A stretch of 64,000 nt of DNA from Isoetes taiwanensis (Eukaryota > Streptophyta > Lycopodiopsida > Isoetales > Isoetaceae): positions 19,084,089-19,148,088 of the forward strand of contig JAJEKV010000005.1 in the NCBI GenBank assembly GCA_021234155.1, read 5' to 3'. Below the pieces are notes generated by a model. The model searched no databases. It was not told the origin of the DNA and saw nothing but the letters and a program-made list of their open reading frames with translations. The translations under genes were made by a program, and so were the position numbers. This document shows positions 1 to 10,264 of this stretch, one piece after another (positions within the stretch are counted from its first letter, which is position 1; each line of letters opens with the position of its first letter).

Positions 1-340
1 CAGATACATCAAACAGGAAACGCGAAAAGGGAGTAAGCCCGACATAAAACAAGATCTGTCCATGCAGAAGACTACAAGGTTAAGCCCAATCCTGCTTGTT
101 TTTTACTACAATGGAGTTCTGGGTAGAAGCTATGACAAGAGTGAGTCCATACTCTTGAGCCTCTTGTGCTTGATGAAGAGGCAATCAGAATATTGGAGAA
201 AAGTAGGGATTGGTTCAGTGACAGGATAGTCCATTTCTTCATGAGGTTAGTAATTTAATATAAACAACTCAGATTTGAAGTCTTCTGTTGTTTCTTAAAT
301 CATCTTGTTTTACCAGACCTTGGACTTTGGCAGGTGTATG
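1..340 (+). repeat. Inverted duplication, left arm
   Basis: Bases 60-340 are the reverse complement of two stretches at 9428-9520 and 8468-8655. The right arm has about 770 bp (8656-9427) that is missing here. Bases 1-55 instead match the reverse complement of 56975-57030, beyond the retrotransposon array. The duplicated locus therefore originally ran 57030 to 56166 and then 10259 to 8468 on the minus strand, and the left arm is a shortened copy of it. The arm continues off the left edge of the window. Confidence 0.85.
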
Positions 341-712
341 CACCAATTCTGCATCAAGCATGACATGGAACACAGGTTCCATTTCATGGATCCGCTCATT
401 TACACATTACTGTCGAACGAGCTTGCTTCAAAGGACAAACTGTTGAACCCTCAACTTGCAATTTCGGAATGTACCATTCTGCCAGCTGGTCGTGTGGTCC
501 TGCTATATGTGTCTTCGTAAAGAAAGTTGTGGCTGCAGTAATGCGAGACTTGGACATACTATCCCATTGCAAGGTGAGTTCGTAAATTTGAAGGTATTAC
601 TCATCCAATGTGAGGCCTGATATGTTTGTTGCAGGGTGTACCAATTTCTAGTTGCGGTTTGTTGGACACGCTGAGAATGATGATTGATGTTGTGAAGCAC
701 GATTCTTTGTAG
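153..712 (+). pseudogene. Ulp1-like (C48) cysteine protease fragment, three exons
   Basis: The exons read as a C-terminal Ulp1/SENP-type peptidase domain, a SUMO-protease fold often carried by plant transposons. Exon 1 ends at 245 after a stretch containing EKSRDWFSDRIVHFF, which resembles the Ulp1 W-L-D-x-I substrate-groove segment. A 71-bp GT-AG intron spans 246-316. Exon 2 begins TLDFGRC and includes FHFMDPLIYTLL. A second intron covers 574-634. Exon 3 contains SCGL, the position of the catalytic Cys, and stops at 710-712. The expected H-W segment of exon 2 is not intact: the frame closes at 518-520, so this copy is probably dead. The N-terminal part is missing compared with the arm at 8468-9530. 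Family assignment rests on motif order, not on a search. Confidence 0.55.
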
Positions 713-914
713 TAATGAAGAAGTGAGGTTGACAGATCAATAGATCTTTACTTGTAATCACATGTTTGTATTATTGTAACCAAAGAGGTTATTCTTGTAA
801 CCTATTCTTTCATTGACACTCTAATGTACATTGTTGTATACTATTGTATACAATAGACTTTTTCTGGTGACCCGAGCAACACTCGGTGGAGTTCAAATCT
901 CCAGAAGAAATTGA
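713..914. other. Ulp1-like gene 3' flank, no gene
   Basis: AT-rich sequence with several TGTA and TTGTAA motifs, consistent with a plant polyadenylation region after the stop at 712. A short stretch at 862-905 folds like the variable arm and T arm of a tRNA but has no anticodon arm. Confidence 0.3.
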
Positions 915-1400
915 TGTATTCAAAGCTTCATGACAATGTGGTGTTACATGTCGTGATAGATGTGGTGATGCAAATGGTGCATGTGGTGAATCATGTGGTA
1001 CATTTGGTGAACCATGTGGTGAATCATGTGGTGAATCATAGGTGGCATGCTGGAGCTTACGTGGCATGTTGGAGCCTAGGTAGCATGTTTGAGCCACCTT
1101 GGCATGTTTGAGCCTAGGTGGCATATTTGAGCCACCTTGGCATGCTTGAGCCTTTACATGACCTTTGTTACATGTTTGACTTCCATTGACCAACATGTTT
1201 GGTGATGCAAATGGTGCATGTGGTGGATCATGTGGTGCATTTGGTGAATCATGTGGTGAATCATAGGTGGCACGTGGCATGTTGGAGCCTAGGTGGCATG
1301 TTTGAGCCACCTTGGCATGTTGGAGCCTAGGTGGCATGCTTTCGGTCTATGTGGCATGCTTGACCCTTTATTGTGGCATGTTGGAGCCTAGGTGGCATGC
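915..1400. repeat. Compound minisatellite (TGTGGTG-type and 19-bp GGCATGTTGGAGCCTAGGT units)
   Basis: Bases 915-1040 are dense in GTGGTGAATCAT-like words. Bases 1041-1197 are runs of the 19-bp unit GGCATGTTGGAGCCTAGGT and its variant with TTTGAGCCACCTT. The two blocks are then repeated at 1204-1265 and 1266-1400, giving a higher-order period of about 245 bp. The same 19-bp unit forms the much larger array at 41656-42930. Open reading frames over this stretch are by-products of the repeat. Confidence 0.9.
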
Positions 1401-1571
1401 ATGCAAACGTCCCTTTCCTCTTCTGCCTCATTCCCAAAATCGTATGGATGCCTACGATTTGCATCCCTTTTATTCCCAAAATTCTGCCCTGCAGCTTCAT
1501 TCCGTCCCCATCGTCTATTCCGCCATCTCCTTCACTCCTTCCCCATTCCGTCCATCTCCTTCACTTCCGCC

Positions 1572-1904
1572 ATGGCCAAGTTCAAGACTACACTCCCAGA
1601 ACACTATCCCGGCCATTGTGCTGCTCCTTCGCAGCCTGACGGCGGTCGGAATCCGTGGCTTCTGCGGAGGATCCGCGGTCTTCCTCCACCGAGAGGAGGC
1701 CACCCGGATTCTGATGGTGGCCAAGTTCCTCCACCCGAGAGGAGGTGGAGAAGCTCATCATGGATCATCAAGTTGTCGCTTCATTGCGGGTGCTCGAGTG
1801 GGTGCATGCGAGGTTATGATGACGAGGGCGACTCTCCTCGAAATGAAGATGTATGCCCCGAGGGCGACCTCCATATAGATCTCAAGATGGCCTCCTTTGA
1901 TTAG
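1572..1904 (+). CDS. Small hypothetical protein, weak
   Basis: An ATG at 1572 opens a frame of about 110 residues ending at 1904. It is rich in Pro, Arg and Gly, with an approximate internal repeat (two PPPRGG/PPPERR-type segments near residues 47-70). The upstream sequence is a pyrimidine-rich CTTCATTCC/CCATCTCC leader that would suit a plant 5' UTR, and AT-rich DNA follows the stop. No family is recognised. It could be a chance frame in GC-rich DNA next to the minisatellite. Confidence 0.2.
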   Translation: MAKFKTTLPEHYPGHCAAPSQPDGGRNPWLLRRIRGLPPPRGGHPDSDGGQVPPPERRWRSSSWIIKLSLHCGCSSGCMRGYDDEGDSPRNEDVCPEGDLHIDLKMASFD

Positions 1905-2708
1905 TTTAGATTTGTATTGTAATCCATGGTTTCAATTTTTTGGCAATAGTCCTTGTGACTATTCTTTGTAAAAAGGCTTTTCATTAATGGCGGAACTTGT
2001 TTTGCAATAGTCCTTGTTTTGCAATAGAACTTGTTTTGCTTTAACGTTGTTCTCGAGTTTCCTTTGTTCTTTCAGTTTATTTGAACTTTTGTCATTAATT
2101 ATAAAATGCAAACAAAGGAATTTGAAGGTGCGAGAATCTATGATCCGCACACTAACAAAATATGGTAACCATTTCGGCAAATAGGAAAATATGAGATGGG
2201 TGGCTCGGGTTCAAAAGAAATAGAGTTCAAAAAGAAACCGAAAAGAAAAAACACGAAATTCCACTGAGAAGCAAAAGTTAGTGGCCTTGCAAGAATCTTT
2301 GCACAAAGCGAGCTCAATGAATTTTGGCCTCATATCAATTCGGAGACCTAATTTGGGATCCATATATTCTTTGTCACCAAAATCGGTCAAGATACTATCG
2401 GGAATCGAGAGCCATTCCATTTTTATTTGTGTCAAAAATGGTCAATGCCCCTGGCTGATTATGGTGAAATCTGTGGTGAAAGCTGTGGTGAAAAATGTGG
2501 TGAAAACCTGGTGAAGCTGTGGCGATGCAAACGTTGTTTTTATATTACATATGGAAATCTACCACACCCGGTAGAATAGTTCATACTTCTTATGAAATGA
2601 AGTATGCAGAAAAATCAGGGAAAACTATAACCCTGAGCTTCTAGTATTATCAAAATGCATTAGAGATATAATAATAGCTATTTTGAAGAGGTTAATGATG
2701 ACATACAG
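1905..2708. other. Non-coding, small TGTGGTGAAA array
   Basis: No gene is supported here. At 2462-2525 there are five spaced copies of GTGGTGAAA(A/G), the same word family seen at 915, 4617, 6838 and 57890. The rest is AT-rich unique-looking sequence. Confidence 0.5.
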
Positions 2709-3080
2709 TTACTGAGTCTCAATCAGATCCTGCATTGTGAGATCTGTAACTCTTGTTCTTCCAAGTATGTCCAAGATTTCATCAAGTTTTTCTGCTGAAT
2801 AGTTGGTGAAATCCAGCAACACTAAAACATGAGCTTCTCGTTTCTGCTCCCACTTATGATACAGATTCACAAAGTATTGTCTCAGATTGTTGTGTCTCCA
2901 TGCAGCTGGCATGTTGAGCACTTTTTTAATGGCTGAAGCATGGATCATTTCCTGCTTTAGTTCGATGAACATATCCTCTTCCTCAAGCATGGGGAGAGCT
3001 GCGAACTCATCCTCGGAATCATCGCCACCCCCGGAATTTTGTCGGGCCGCACTAGCTCTCTTAAGTCTCCTGACTGCATC
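2709..3080 (-). CDS. Unrecognised terminal exon
   Basis: On the minus strand a splice acceptor (TTTACACAG just above 3080) leads into about 123 codons ending in a stop at 2709-2711. The peptide starts DAVRRLKRASAARQ, has an acidic patch (GGGDDSEDEF) and continues with a helical charged region containing AAWRHNNLRQYFVNLYHKW. It reads as genuine exon sequence: mixed composition, a clean acceptor and no repeats. I do not recognise the family. It lies between the Ulp1-like fragment and the transposase-like gene and may belong to the same large DNA transposon. Confidence 0.4.
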   Translation of the reverse strand, partial: DAVRRLKRASAARQNSGGGDDSEDEFAALPMLEEEDMFIELKQEMIHASAIKKVLNMPAAWRHNNLRQYFVNLYHKWEQKREAHVLVLLDFTNYSAEKLDEILDILGRTRVTDLTMQDLIETQ

Positions 3081-3632
3081 TGTGTAAAACAACATCATTA
3101 GTAATAAGAAAGGCAACCGCCTATCACTGCCTTGGCTTCTAATTCTTTAAGCCCATCAGGAATTAACCTATGTTTTAAGCCTAGAATACCTCGGAATTCA
3201 TGGGTCCTCCGCTCCTCTAATATCCCCCCTGTTCTGGTTTATTTGCTCGGTATAGGTCTTACCGGATCTGTTGCATTTGAACCGGCGAAATTGTTTGTGC
3301 CCGTGTTCTCCTTACGTTTTCTTCCGCCATAATTTGGATCGGGATAAGCCAATGTCCGCATGCAAAACTAGATTTAGGGTTTTCCCTCAATCTTTCCCCG
3401 CGACCGACTTTTGAATGATTGAACTTGCATTAGATGTGATGATTTCCGATTGGTGGGTTTCATCATGTGTTTTTGTCCCATTCCCATTTCCGTTCATCCT
3501 TAATGTAATTTTACGTGTGTCACTTTCACCATGTCAATTAAACGGTAAAAGATTGAAGAGTGAAGATTTATATTAAACATATAAAATGATTACATAAGGT
3601 TACATTTCAGATTATATACACTTGTTTTCATT
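3081..3632. other. Non-coding stretch
   Basis: No convincing gene. 3540-3620 is AT-rich with ATATTAAACATATAAAATG, which may be the 3' UTR of the minus-strand fragment that follows. Confidence 0.35.
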
Positions 3633-4431
3633 CGTGGGTCTATCAAAAAGAGATCGGGTCCAGCTCCTCCTCGTCATCTTCTATGATCACCGGATCCGGT
3701 GTACACGGGTCAAACTTCCGACTATTTGCTCCCATTCTAGAGGGAAAGCAAAAAACCATAATGGTGGAGTGTTACCAAAACGGAATAGCGACTTCTCCAT
3801 GTCCATCCCGCAAGGCCTTGTGATGATAGTACATATCCCCAAGTGAAGGAATTGGGTCCTCAGTAAACAACCTATCATAACAAAAGAGGAACCTGTCTAG
3901 CGTAAAGGCTTGGTAGCCATTAAGCGTGAGAAAAGGTATCAACCTTTTGCGATCCTGGTCAATAGTATGAGGAATGGGCCAAAGATGCCGTGTGTAAAAA
4001 TTTCCGGTGGATCGAGTAAGTTGAGAGGATGGGAGCCGTGGTGTACAATTCAACCCTCGGTGAGAGTTTTCAAGCATTTACGTGGTCATATTCTCATCAG
4101 GTGAATAGAGTAATTTCATTTGCTCGAGCATGTCCATCCATTCTCGCATGGCTGAAAATCGGGACAAAGACGCCTAGGTATTATGGGCTCTTCTTTCTCT
4201 GGTCACATTGTCCCATTCCTAAGCACTCCATCGTTTTGCGGCATCCAAGAGGTGAAGTTGGCCATGTCTGCTTTGTAGTAGCCGCCGTGAAGTCAGAATC
4301 AAAATCGCTTCCCACCCATTGTGAATGCGTAAATCAGAAAACCGCTTCCTAAGGACACCGCTGCTGTAAAACCGTCCGCTCCCGGCGCTATAATAAGCGT
4401 AAACTTCGATCGGGAGCAAGAAGAATGGCAT
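3633..4431 (-). pseudogene. Unrecognised broken coding region
   Basis: Three partly overlapping minus-strand frames (about 4431-4219, 4077-3772 and 3770-3633) give protein-like sequence, such as YQAFTLDRFLFCYDRLF and IPSLGDMYYHHKALRDG. The last ends in an acidic tail (IIEDDEEELDPISF) just before a stop. The frames do not join cleanly, so the gene is decayed or split by unseen introns. It is on the same strand as the transposase-like gene at 4904-8137. No function is assigned. Confidence 0.3.
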
Positions 4432-4616
4432 CTCGGGCCTTTTGGGTGCCCGAGGTCATTAATTTTGCCATCCCATAATGATTTTTACGGTGCGGGTGTC
4501 GACCAAAGGATGATGAGAGGAATTGATGGGACCAGAGAATTTAAGGAAAAGGAAAGCATTTCAGTAGAAAAGCTGTTCAGAAGGATCTATCTGTGTCGGG
4601 AGAAGAGACAGAAAGT

Positions 4617-4715
4617 GAAACACGTGGTATGTAGTGAAACACATGTGTTACCACATGTGGTGAAACACATGTGATGAAACACATGTGGTGAAACATGTGG
4701 TGAAACATGGGGCAT
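4617..4715. repeat. TGTGGTGAAACACA array with palindromic ACCACATGTGGT
   Basis: Roughly six copies of a 13-14 bp word (ACATGTGGTGAAAC), some in opposite orientation, so ACCACATGTGGT palindromes form. Such subterminal arrays often bind transposase in plant DNA transposons; here that role is inferred. Confidence 0.75.
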
Positions 4716-4903
4716 ATTACATCAGGGACATCAAAATACAATTACATATTACATCAGAAGCAAACATATTACATTGAAACAAGGGACATCAAAATACAAT
4801 TGAGCATGGAATTGAGTTTCTTATATTATTTCCAAACAAGGCAAGACACAACAACATATTCAAAATTTCTGAATCATTTCCTAACCTGTAAGAATGTGTT
4901 CAG

Positions 4904-7900
4904 CTATTCTTCATCAGACATGCTATCTTCATCAGATAAAACCTCGGGCAAGTTTTCTAGAATCTTTTCCTCATCTGCCTGGTCTAGCTCAGAAAAGCGA
5001 TTCGAGCACCTTTCTTGATCTGTTTGCATGGGAACTCGAATAACACAAATTTGAGTAGAGAATACAAGTGACTTTGGCTCGTTTGTCAACAACTCATACA
5101 TCACCTTTGACCGAGGCTTCTTTCTATAGTAAATGCCCTCCACAACGGTTTCACCTCTCATAAACAAGTTTCCGTTCTGCTTGAAGTCATTTTCAACTTC
5201 AAATTTTGGCTTGGTGCATAGCAACATCCAAAATACAGAATCCTCCTCGTTCCCTTTAGGTGCAGCAACTGCAAAGCTGTCTCCTTCTCTAAGTGCTTCT
5301 GCAAGTACATTTGCCAAGGTTGAGTATAGTGGCCTGGTAGACTTGCGGGTCTCTTCCACATCCGCATGAACATTGGAGGATGGTTCAATGACTACAAGGT
5401 CCCATTCATCTACATACAATTCGTTCTCACACATGTCCCATTTTCCATCCAAACAATTTTTCGCAAAAACATGATAGCTTTACGGTATGTAGTGTGTTGG
5501 ATTTCGTCTTTGAATCCATGGGTGAATGAATTTGCCTGGTTTCTGGAATTGTCTCTGCACCCCAAGCCTTTTTCCTGTTGATATCCTCAGGTTTTATTTC
5601 CCAGAAGTATCTCCGAACTTTTCTTCCATTTTCAGTCCACTCAGATGTACCACATTGAAATTGTTTCTCTGCAATTTTCACCACATCATGGGCATTATCT
5701 AGTTTAATGTCGGGGATGTTTAAGTTGAGACCTCGTGATCCATCTTTTCGATTCGGCCGTTGCCTTCCCATCATGTTCACCTTTTCCATGGTTTGATCCA
5801 AAGAAGTTCCACATCATGTTGACCTCTCAGTATACAACCTGTACCTTCCAACAAAATAAAATGATCCGCTGCTTTGAATTGTGATGCGGCACCATCCGAA
5901 AATACATAGTCTTTGTTTGGGGACATTGCCTTTTCGCTTTAAGTACTCAAAATGTTTCATAAAACAATGTTGAACAAAAAGTATGTCATGTTCCCTATCA
6001 TCCCAGACACATAGTAGTGTGTTTCCTTCTCAATGGTGTCTGTTTTGTGGATCAACCCGATAGGTTATTTGAACAAATATAGTTATCACGGTTGTTGACC
6101 CAAATAAGCATGGGTGAACTTCATTACGCTCCTTAAAAGTATAATTCTCTGCGAAGTCAACCACGGATAGGTAAGCATCTCCGGGCAAGTTATCAAGGAG
6201 TTCTTTGTCTTGGCCCCGCCCGCCACTTATATCCTCGAAGTTGTGTAAAGGAAATTTTGGAAGCTTCTCCAACATTTTGTTCACCAGTGGAAGACTTGCG
6301 TTTCATTGTGTTGGTGAACGAGCTTAGACTTCTTCTTTGCCATCTACGAATACAGTTTTTCATAGTCTAGGTATTCCCACTTCACCATGCCACTATCACT
6401 AGATTGTTCATGTGGGCGGATAGGGAACTTCTTAATCCCACACTCTTTACACTCACCCGAATGCATTCCCTCTTATGGTAAGGTTGGAAGCTAGTTTTCT
6501 CACATAAAATTCCCCTCGCCACGACTTCTTGTACTACTTATTTTGTATTTGACGCACCAGCATTCACCATATATGTCTAAACCGCAAAGTACGACAAGTC
6601 GGCAAGTGCTTTTTGGGTGCTTAGTTCTCATACTATTGAAGCCATCTATTAGCATCTGCATTCTAACATGGTATATACAGCAGCAACTATTGAAGTCCTT
6701 TAATTTTACAACAAACCATGGTTTCAGCTTTTCAAACATCCTCTGTTTGATCATAACACTAGGATGTTCCGTCTTGAATTTCCTGAACAATTGCAACTGC
6801 AAGGAAGATAACAAGGTGATCAGCATATTTATTGCACACTACATTTTCCACCACACTAGGCACCACATAGCATATATTACGTGGACATTCATCTTACACC
6901 TCCTTATTCACCACACTAGGCACCACAACGCATATATTACATAATTTATTGTACACCATATTTTTCACCACACTAGGCACCACATAGCATATATTACAGA
7001 CATTCATCTTACACCTCGTTATTCACCACACTAGGCACCACATAGAATATATTACAGCATTTATTTTACACCACACTAGGCACCACACTAGGCACCACAC
7101 CATGTTATTCACCACACTAGGGACCACATAGCATATATTACAACATTTATTTTACACCATGTTATTCACCACACTAGGCACCACATAGCATATATTACAG
7201 CATGTATTTTACACCATCTTATTCACCACACTAGGCACCACAAAGCATATATTGACAGCATTTATTTCACACCACGTGCCTCACCACAGCAACCACATAT
7301 CACAAGCAATCACTAACCACATACCACATACCACATACCACATACCACATACCACATTAACAATAAAAAATGTGGTGAAGATGAAGAGATGAAATAACCT
7401 GTGATTCTTCCAGATAGTGAGTGGCATGATCCTATCTTACATTTCGTTCCAATCTTCTGAACTTAACATCCTTTGCATTTGAGAGACCCTCTTTGTTTTG
7501 GGTCCAAAATTGCTGCACAAGTTCTATGACGTAATTGGGAATTGCATCTGCTCTTCTAACTCTTTTGTACAAAACCCATTTCCCCCCTTTGCAATCTATC
7601 TCTTCCCTCTTCAATTTTGCTTTGGTAAGATTCCTAGGATGAACACCCAGCAGTTTACCAAAACCCCGAGCACTGACAGGATTAGCACTTTCGGTATTAA
7701 TGCTTCCTCTTACGGCCATAGCAAGGCAACTACTCTTGGCGCTAAAACCGTCATTGCTGTTAGACTTCTTCACAAGTTGAATGGAAGCCCGAGGTTCTTG
7801 ACCACAATGCTCTTGGCTTGCAAATCTTTCAGCTCTTTCGCCAAGTACGTTGTCCATTTGTGTCATCCCCGCAGATAATCTAGTAAAACCTCTTTCTTAT

Positions 7901-8137
7901 CAGATTAGACAAGCCTTTAGTGGTGCTATGAAATGAAGATAACAATTTTAATACCATCCGACGCCTAGTAGAGGCCGTTCTGGTGGATCCTCCCTCTGCT
8001 GATGCAATTTTTGCTAATTCTTCTTTAGCTTCCCTTTGTCTTTTCCTTTGGCGTCTTTTATGATCCCGTTCTTGTTCTGGAGTTCTCTTTCTCTTACCTG
8101 TGCTCCGGTTTGAGATTTTAGGCAGATTTGCTTCCAA
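4904..8137 (-). pseudogene. Transposase-like gene of a DNA transposon, multi-exon
   Basis: Minus-strand coding segments occur in collinear order. 8137-7432 is a basic N-terminus (GKRKRTPEQERDHKRRQRKR), then GFGKLLGVHPRNL and VIELVQQFWTQN, with one frame slip near 7885. 6803-6500 contains FKTEHPSVMIKQRMFEKLKPWF and CCCIYHVRM. 6480-6030 contains GECKECG, LPGDAYLSVVDFAENY and EVHPCLFGSTTV. 5930-5427 contains VFSDGAASQFKA, MMWNFFGSNHGKG, RRYFWEIKPEDI and LSCFCEK. 5452-4904 contains GDSFAVAAPKGN and VFWMLLC. I know this motif order from a widespread unnamed transposase-like family with FSDG and DFAENY as likely catalytic regions; I cannot give it a family name from memory. The frame is shifted at several points. 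The large intron (about 7430-6804) holds a minisatellite. The gene sits inside the element whose terminus is at 8442-8467. Confidence 0.6.
6838..7360. repeat. 58-bp minisatellite in an intron of the transposase-like gene
   Basis: About eight copies of a unit near 58 bp containing TTATTCACCACACTAGGCACCACATAGCATATATTACA-type sequence (written here only in part: CACCACACTAGGCACCACA). They are followed at 7316-7356 by a run of ACCACATACC decamers. It uses the same CACCACA word as other arrays in the region but in the opposite orientation. Confidence 0.85.
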
Positions 8138-8467
8138 ATTAAATGATTGAAGGTATCAACCGGATTGATCCACAACTGGATTAAGCGCCATAGCCGTGTG
8201 CTTCAGGAAAGGCGCGGATGGGTCGTGGGTTTAGAAATCGGTTCGGTGGAGATTGGAATGGGACGGGTGGCGTAGAAAATTGGAATGGCATGGGTGGCGT
8301 AAGAATCGGGTTGTTGCAGTTCAAGAAATGATTGAATCCGGGCAGTACATGCACTAGGCGCCAAACAAACATTTAAAATCGCACCACAAATTTGATATCT
8401 CCCACCACATTTTTAGGGGGGACAGGGGGGACACCCAGGGTGTTCCACTACAACATGCTTTCACCCA
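8138..8467. mobile_element. DNA-transposon end with 26-bp terminus
   Basis: The leader of the transposase-like gene runs out to 8467. It contains two CCACCACA words, a G-rich stretch (8415-8440, GGGGGGACAGGGGGGACA) and the terminal sequence 8442-8467, which begins GTTCCACTACAACATG and ends TTTCACCCA. The same 26 bases recur at 59464-59489, also followed directly by unrelated DNA. CACTACAA resembles the ends of CACTA (En/Spm) transposons, but here it is not the outermost sequence, so the superfamily is left open. The partner left terminus was not found in the window. Confidence 0.55.
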
Positions 8468-9530
8468 CCTGCCAAAGTCCAAGGTCTGGTAAAACAAGAT
8501 GATTTAAGAAACAACAGAAGACTTCAAATCTGAGTTGTTTATATTAAATTACTAACCTCATGAAGAAATGGACTATCCTGTCACTGAACCAATCCCTACT
8601 TTTCTCCAATATTCTGATTGCCTCTTGATCAAGCACAAGAGGCTCCTGCTGTCCTTTAAACACTTCAAGTGGCAAGTGTTCTGGGTCGGATGTGCGCCTC
8701 TTAAACTGTAGCCCTTAGCTTTGGTGGTGTAAGTTTACATTCAGCAAATGGAAGATCATTGAAAACCTTGAGGAACATTGAAATAGCCAAGAAATGAACA
8801 ATTGAAATAAAACTTTGTTTATATTAAAAAATCAAGAGAGGTTACATCATATACACAATAATACTATTTCTAGGCTTTAGTTCTATGTTTTTTCATCATA
8901 TTAATACAAATTTGACTCTCAAGTGTCAAACATATTCAAGATTTTGTTGCTTTCGACATAACTTTGCACATTCCCCGCCTTCAAAGAACCCTCAAGCCAA
9001 ACCTTTAGATCATTCATGAGGAAATTGCCATCTACTGGCCGTGGCTCCGGTGTTTGGACAGATCATGGTGTTTGGCGATTGAGGTACCCTTTGTATCTGC
9101 TGGTCATCAATGAGAAGCACGTTCTCTTTTGTGAAACCCGGAAATTGTCAGAGACCTTTTTCAGGTGCTTCAAAAAAATTGGCTTTTTACTGTTAAATAA
9201 ATTTGTGTTGGTACACTGATCCTGACTCCATATGAACTTGAATTTGTCCTTGTGTTTCATCAATGCTCCCTTAACTATGACTCTCAAGTTTTGAGCCCGC
9301 AGCTGGACCAAAGTGCTATATGAAAATTCCGACCGCACCAATCTATGAACTCGCCCACCGGGTCTAGTTACTACCCACTTGGTTCTGTTAAGTGTGATCA
9401 ACTTAACATCATCTTCTTTGGCAGTGGGTATGGACTCACTCTTGTCATAGCTTCTACCCAGAACTCCATTGTAGTAAAAAACAAGCAGGATTGGGCTTAA
9501 CCTTGTAGTCTTCTCGCATGGGACAGAGTT
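8468..9530 (-). pseudogene. Ulp1-like gene copy, right arm of the inverted duplication
   Basis: Reading the minus strand, 8655-8557 matches the left-arm exon containing LDQEAIRILEKSRDWFSDRI. An intron of 71 bp covers 8556-8486. Only 18 bp of the next exon (8485-8468) remain before the transposon terminus at 8467. The catalytic part is therefore absent in this copy. Upstream, 9401-9063 encodes TLNRTKWVVTRPGGRVHRLV and further basic sequence, and 9520-9428 encodes NPILLVFYYNGVLGRSYDKS. These give N-terminal sequence deleted from the left arm. No domain is recognised in the N-terminal part. Confidence 0.5.
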
Positions 9531-10264
9531 GATGTGGCTGGAAACTTCGCTTCAAAGATTTCTTGGTGCGGGGTGGAAAACCGCCAAAGATCTCTTCGCA
9601 AGTGTGGGTGGAAACCGCCGAATGTCTTGAAGGTGTCTTTTGCTTGGAATTCTGCTCTTGCTTTTTCTCTGAGACACTTCCAGCTGCAAAAATTTAACAG
9701 ATTCGGTAACTATATGGGTCAAATTAAAAAGAAGACAGGCACAAAAGATTGGAAGTTACCTTGTGACTTAATTCACGAAACGATTTGTTCAGATCATAAC
9801 ATGGAATAAATTACTACTCCTATATTTTAGTGTAGCCAAAATAGGTTTAGCTAAACTACCTTCAAATTCGGGCTAGAAGTTTCTAACGCTTGGCTAAACT
9901 AAATGGTTTTTCTCCATCACAGTTTCTTGCGTTTGGCTAAACTTTCACAAAATGGAAAGGCAAATATTAGCCATCACGCTATAGTAATTTAAAAGAATCC
10001 AAGCATTTTGGCAAAGACATTGAATTTATTATAAATACATAAATCAAGACAATGTTCAAAAACCTAAAAAAAAGGGGACTACATTGTTCATTTTCCTCTA
10101 ATGCTTCAACTTGTACTTGGAACAAGAAAGAACGTGGAAAAAAAAGGAAAAATATAAACCCTATTTGAAATTTCTTAAAGTTAGTACATACATTGGTGTT
10201 GAATTTCGGGCTAATCTATCCATTTTTCCAAGCCCACTCTATCTTAGGTTTAGCTAATCGATGT
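9531..10264. other. Array target region, MITE-like TTAGCC/GGCTAA sequence
   Basis: AT-rich DNA with repeated TTTGGCTAAAC and TAGCCAAA words from about 9830. Similar words in inverted orientation lie on the far side of the retrotransposon array (56200-56345, with TAGCCATTTGGCTAACC). Both sides carry ATGGAATAAA-like sequence near their outer edges. The retroelement probably landed in a small non-autonomous DNA transposon; termini are not defined. Confidence 0.35.
10260..10264. repeat. Target-site duplication GATGT, left
   Basis: The five bases before the first LTR are GATGT and the five bases after the last LTR (56161-56165) are also GATGT. Five base pairs is the usual Ty3/gypsy duplication length. 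Confidence 0.8.

Noticed and set aside
862-905. tRNA-like 3' half (CCGAGCAACACTCGG plus GGAG-TTCAAAT-CTCC)
   Set aside because: No anticodon arm, D arm or consistent acceptor stem; probably chance or a tRNA-derived remnant too short to call.
1041-1400. Open frames MACWSLGG-type across the minisatellite
   Set aside because: They are translations of the 19-bp repeat and change frame with each unit variant.
8442-8467. CACTA (En/Spm) assignment of the 26-bp terminus
   Set aside because: CACTACAA is internal to the shared word and oriented inward from the wrong side; no inverted partner or 3-bp target duplication was found.
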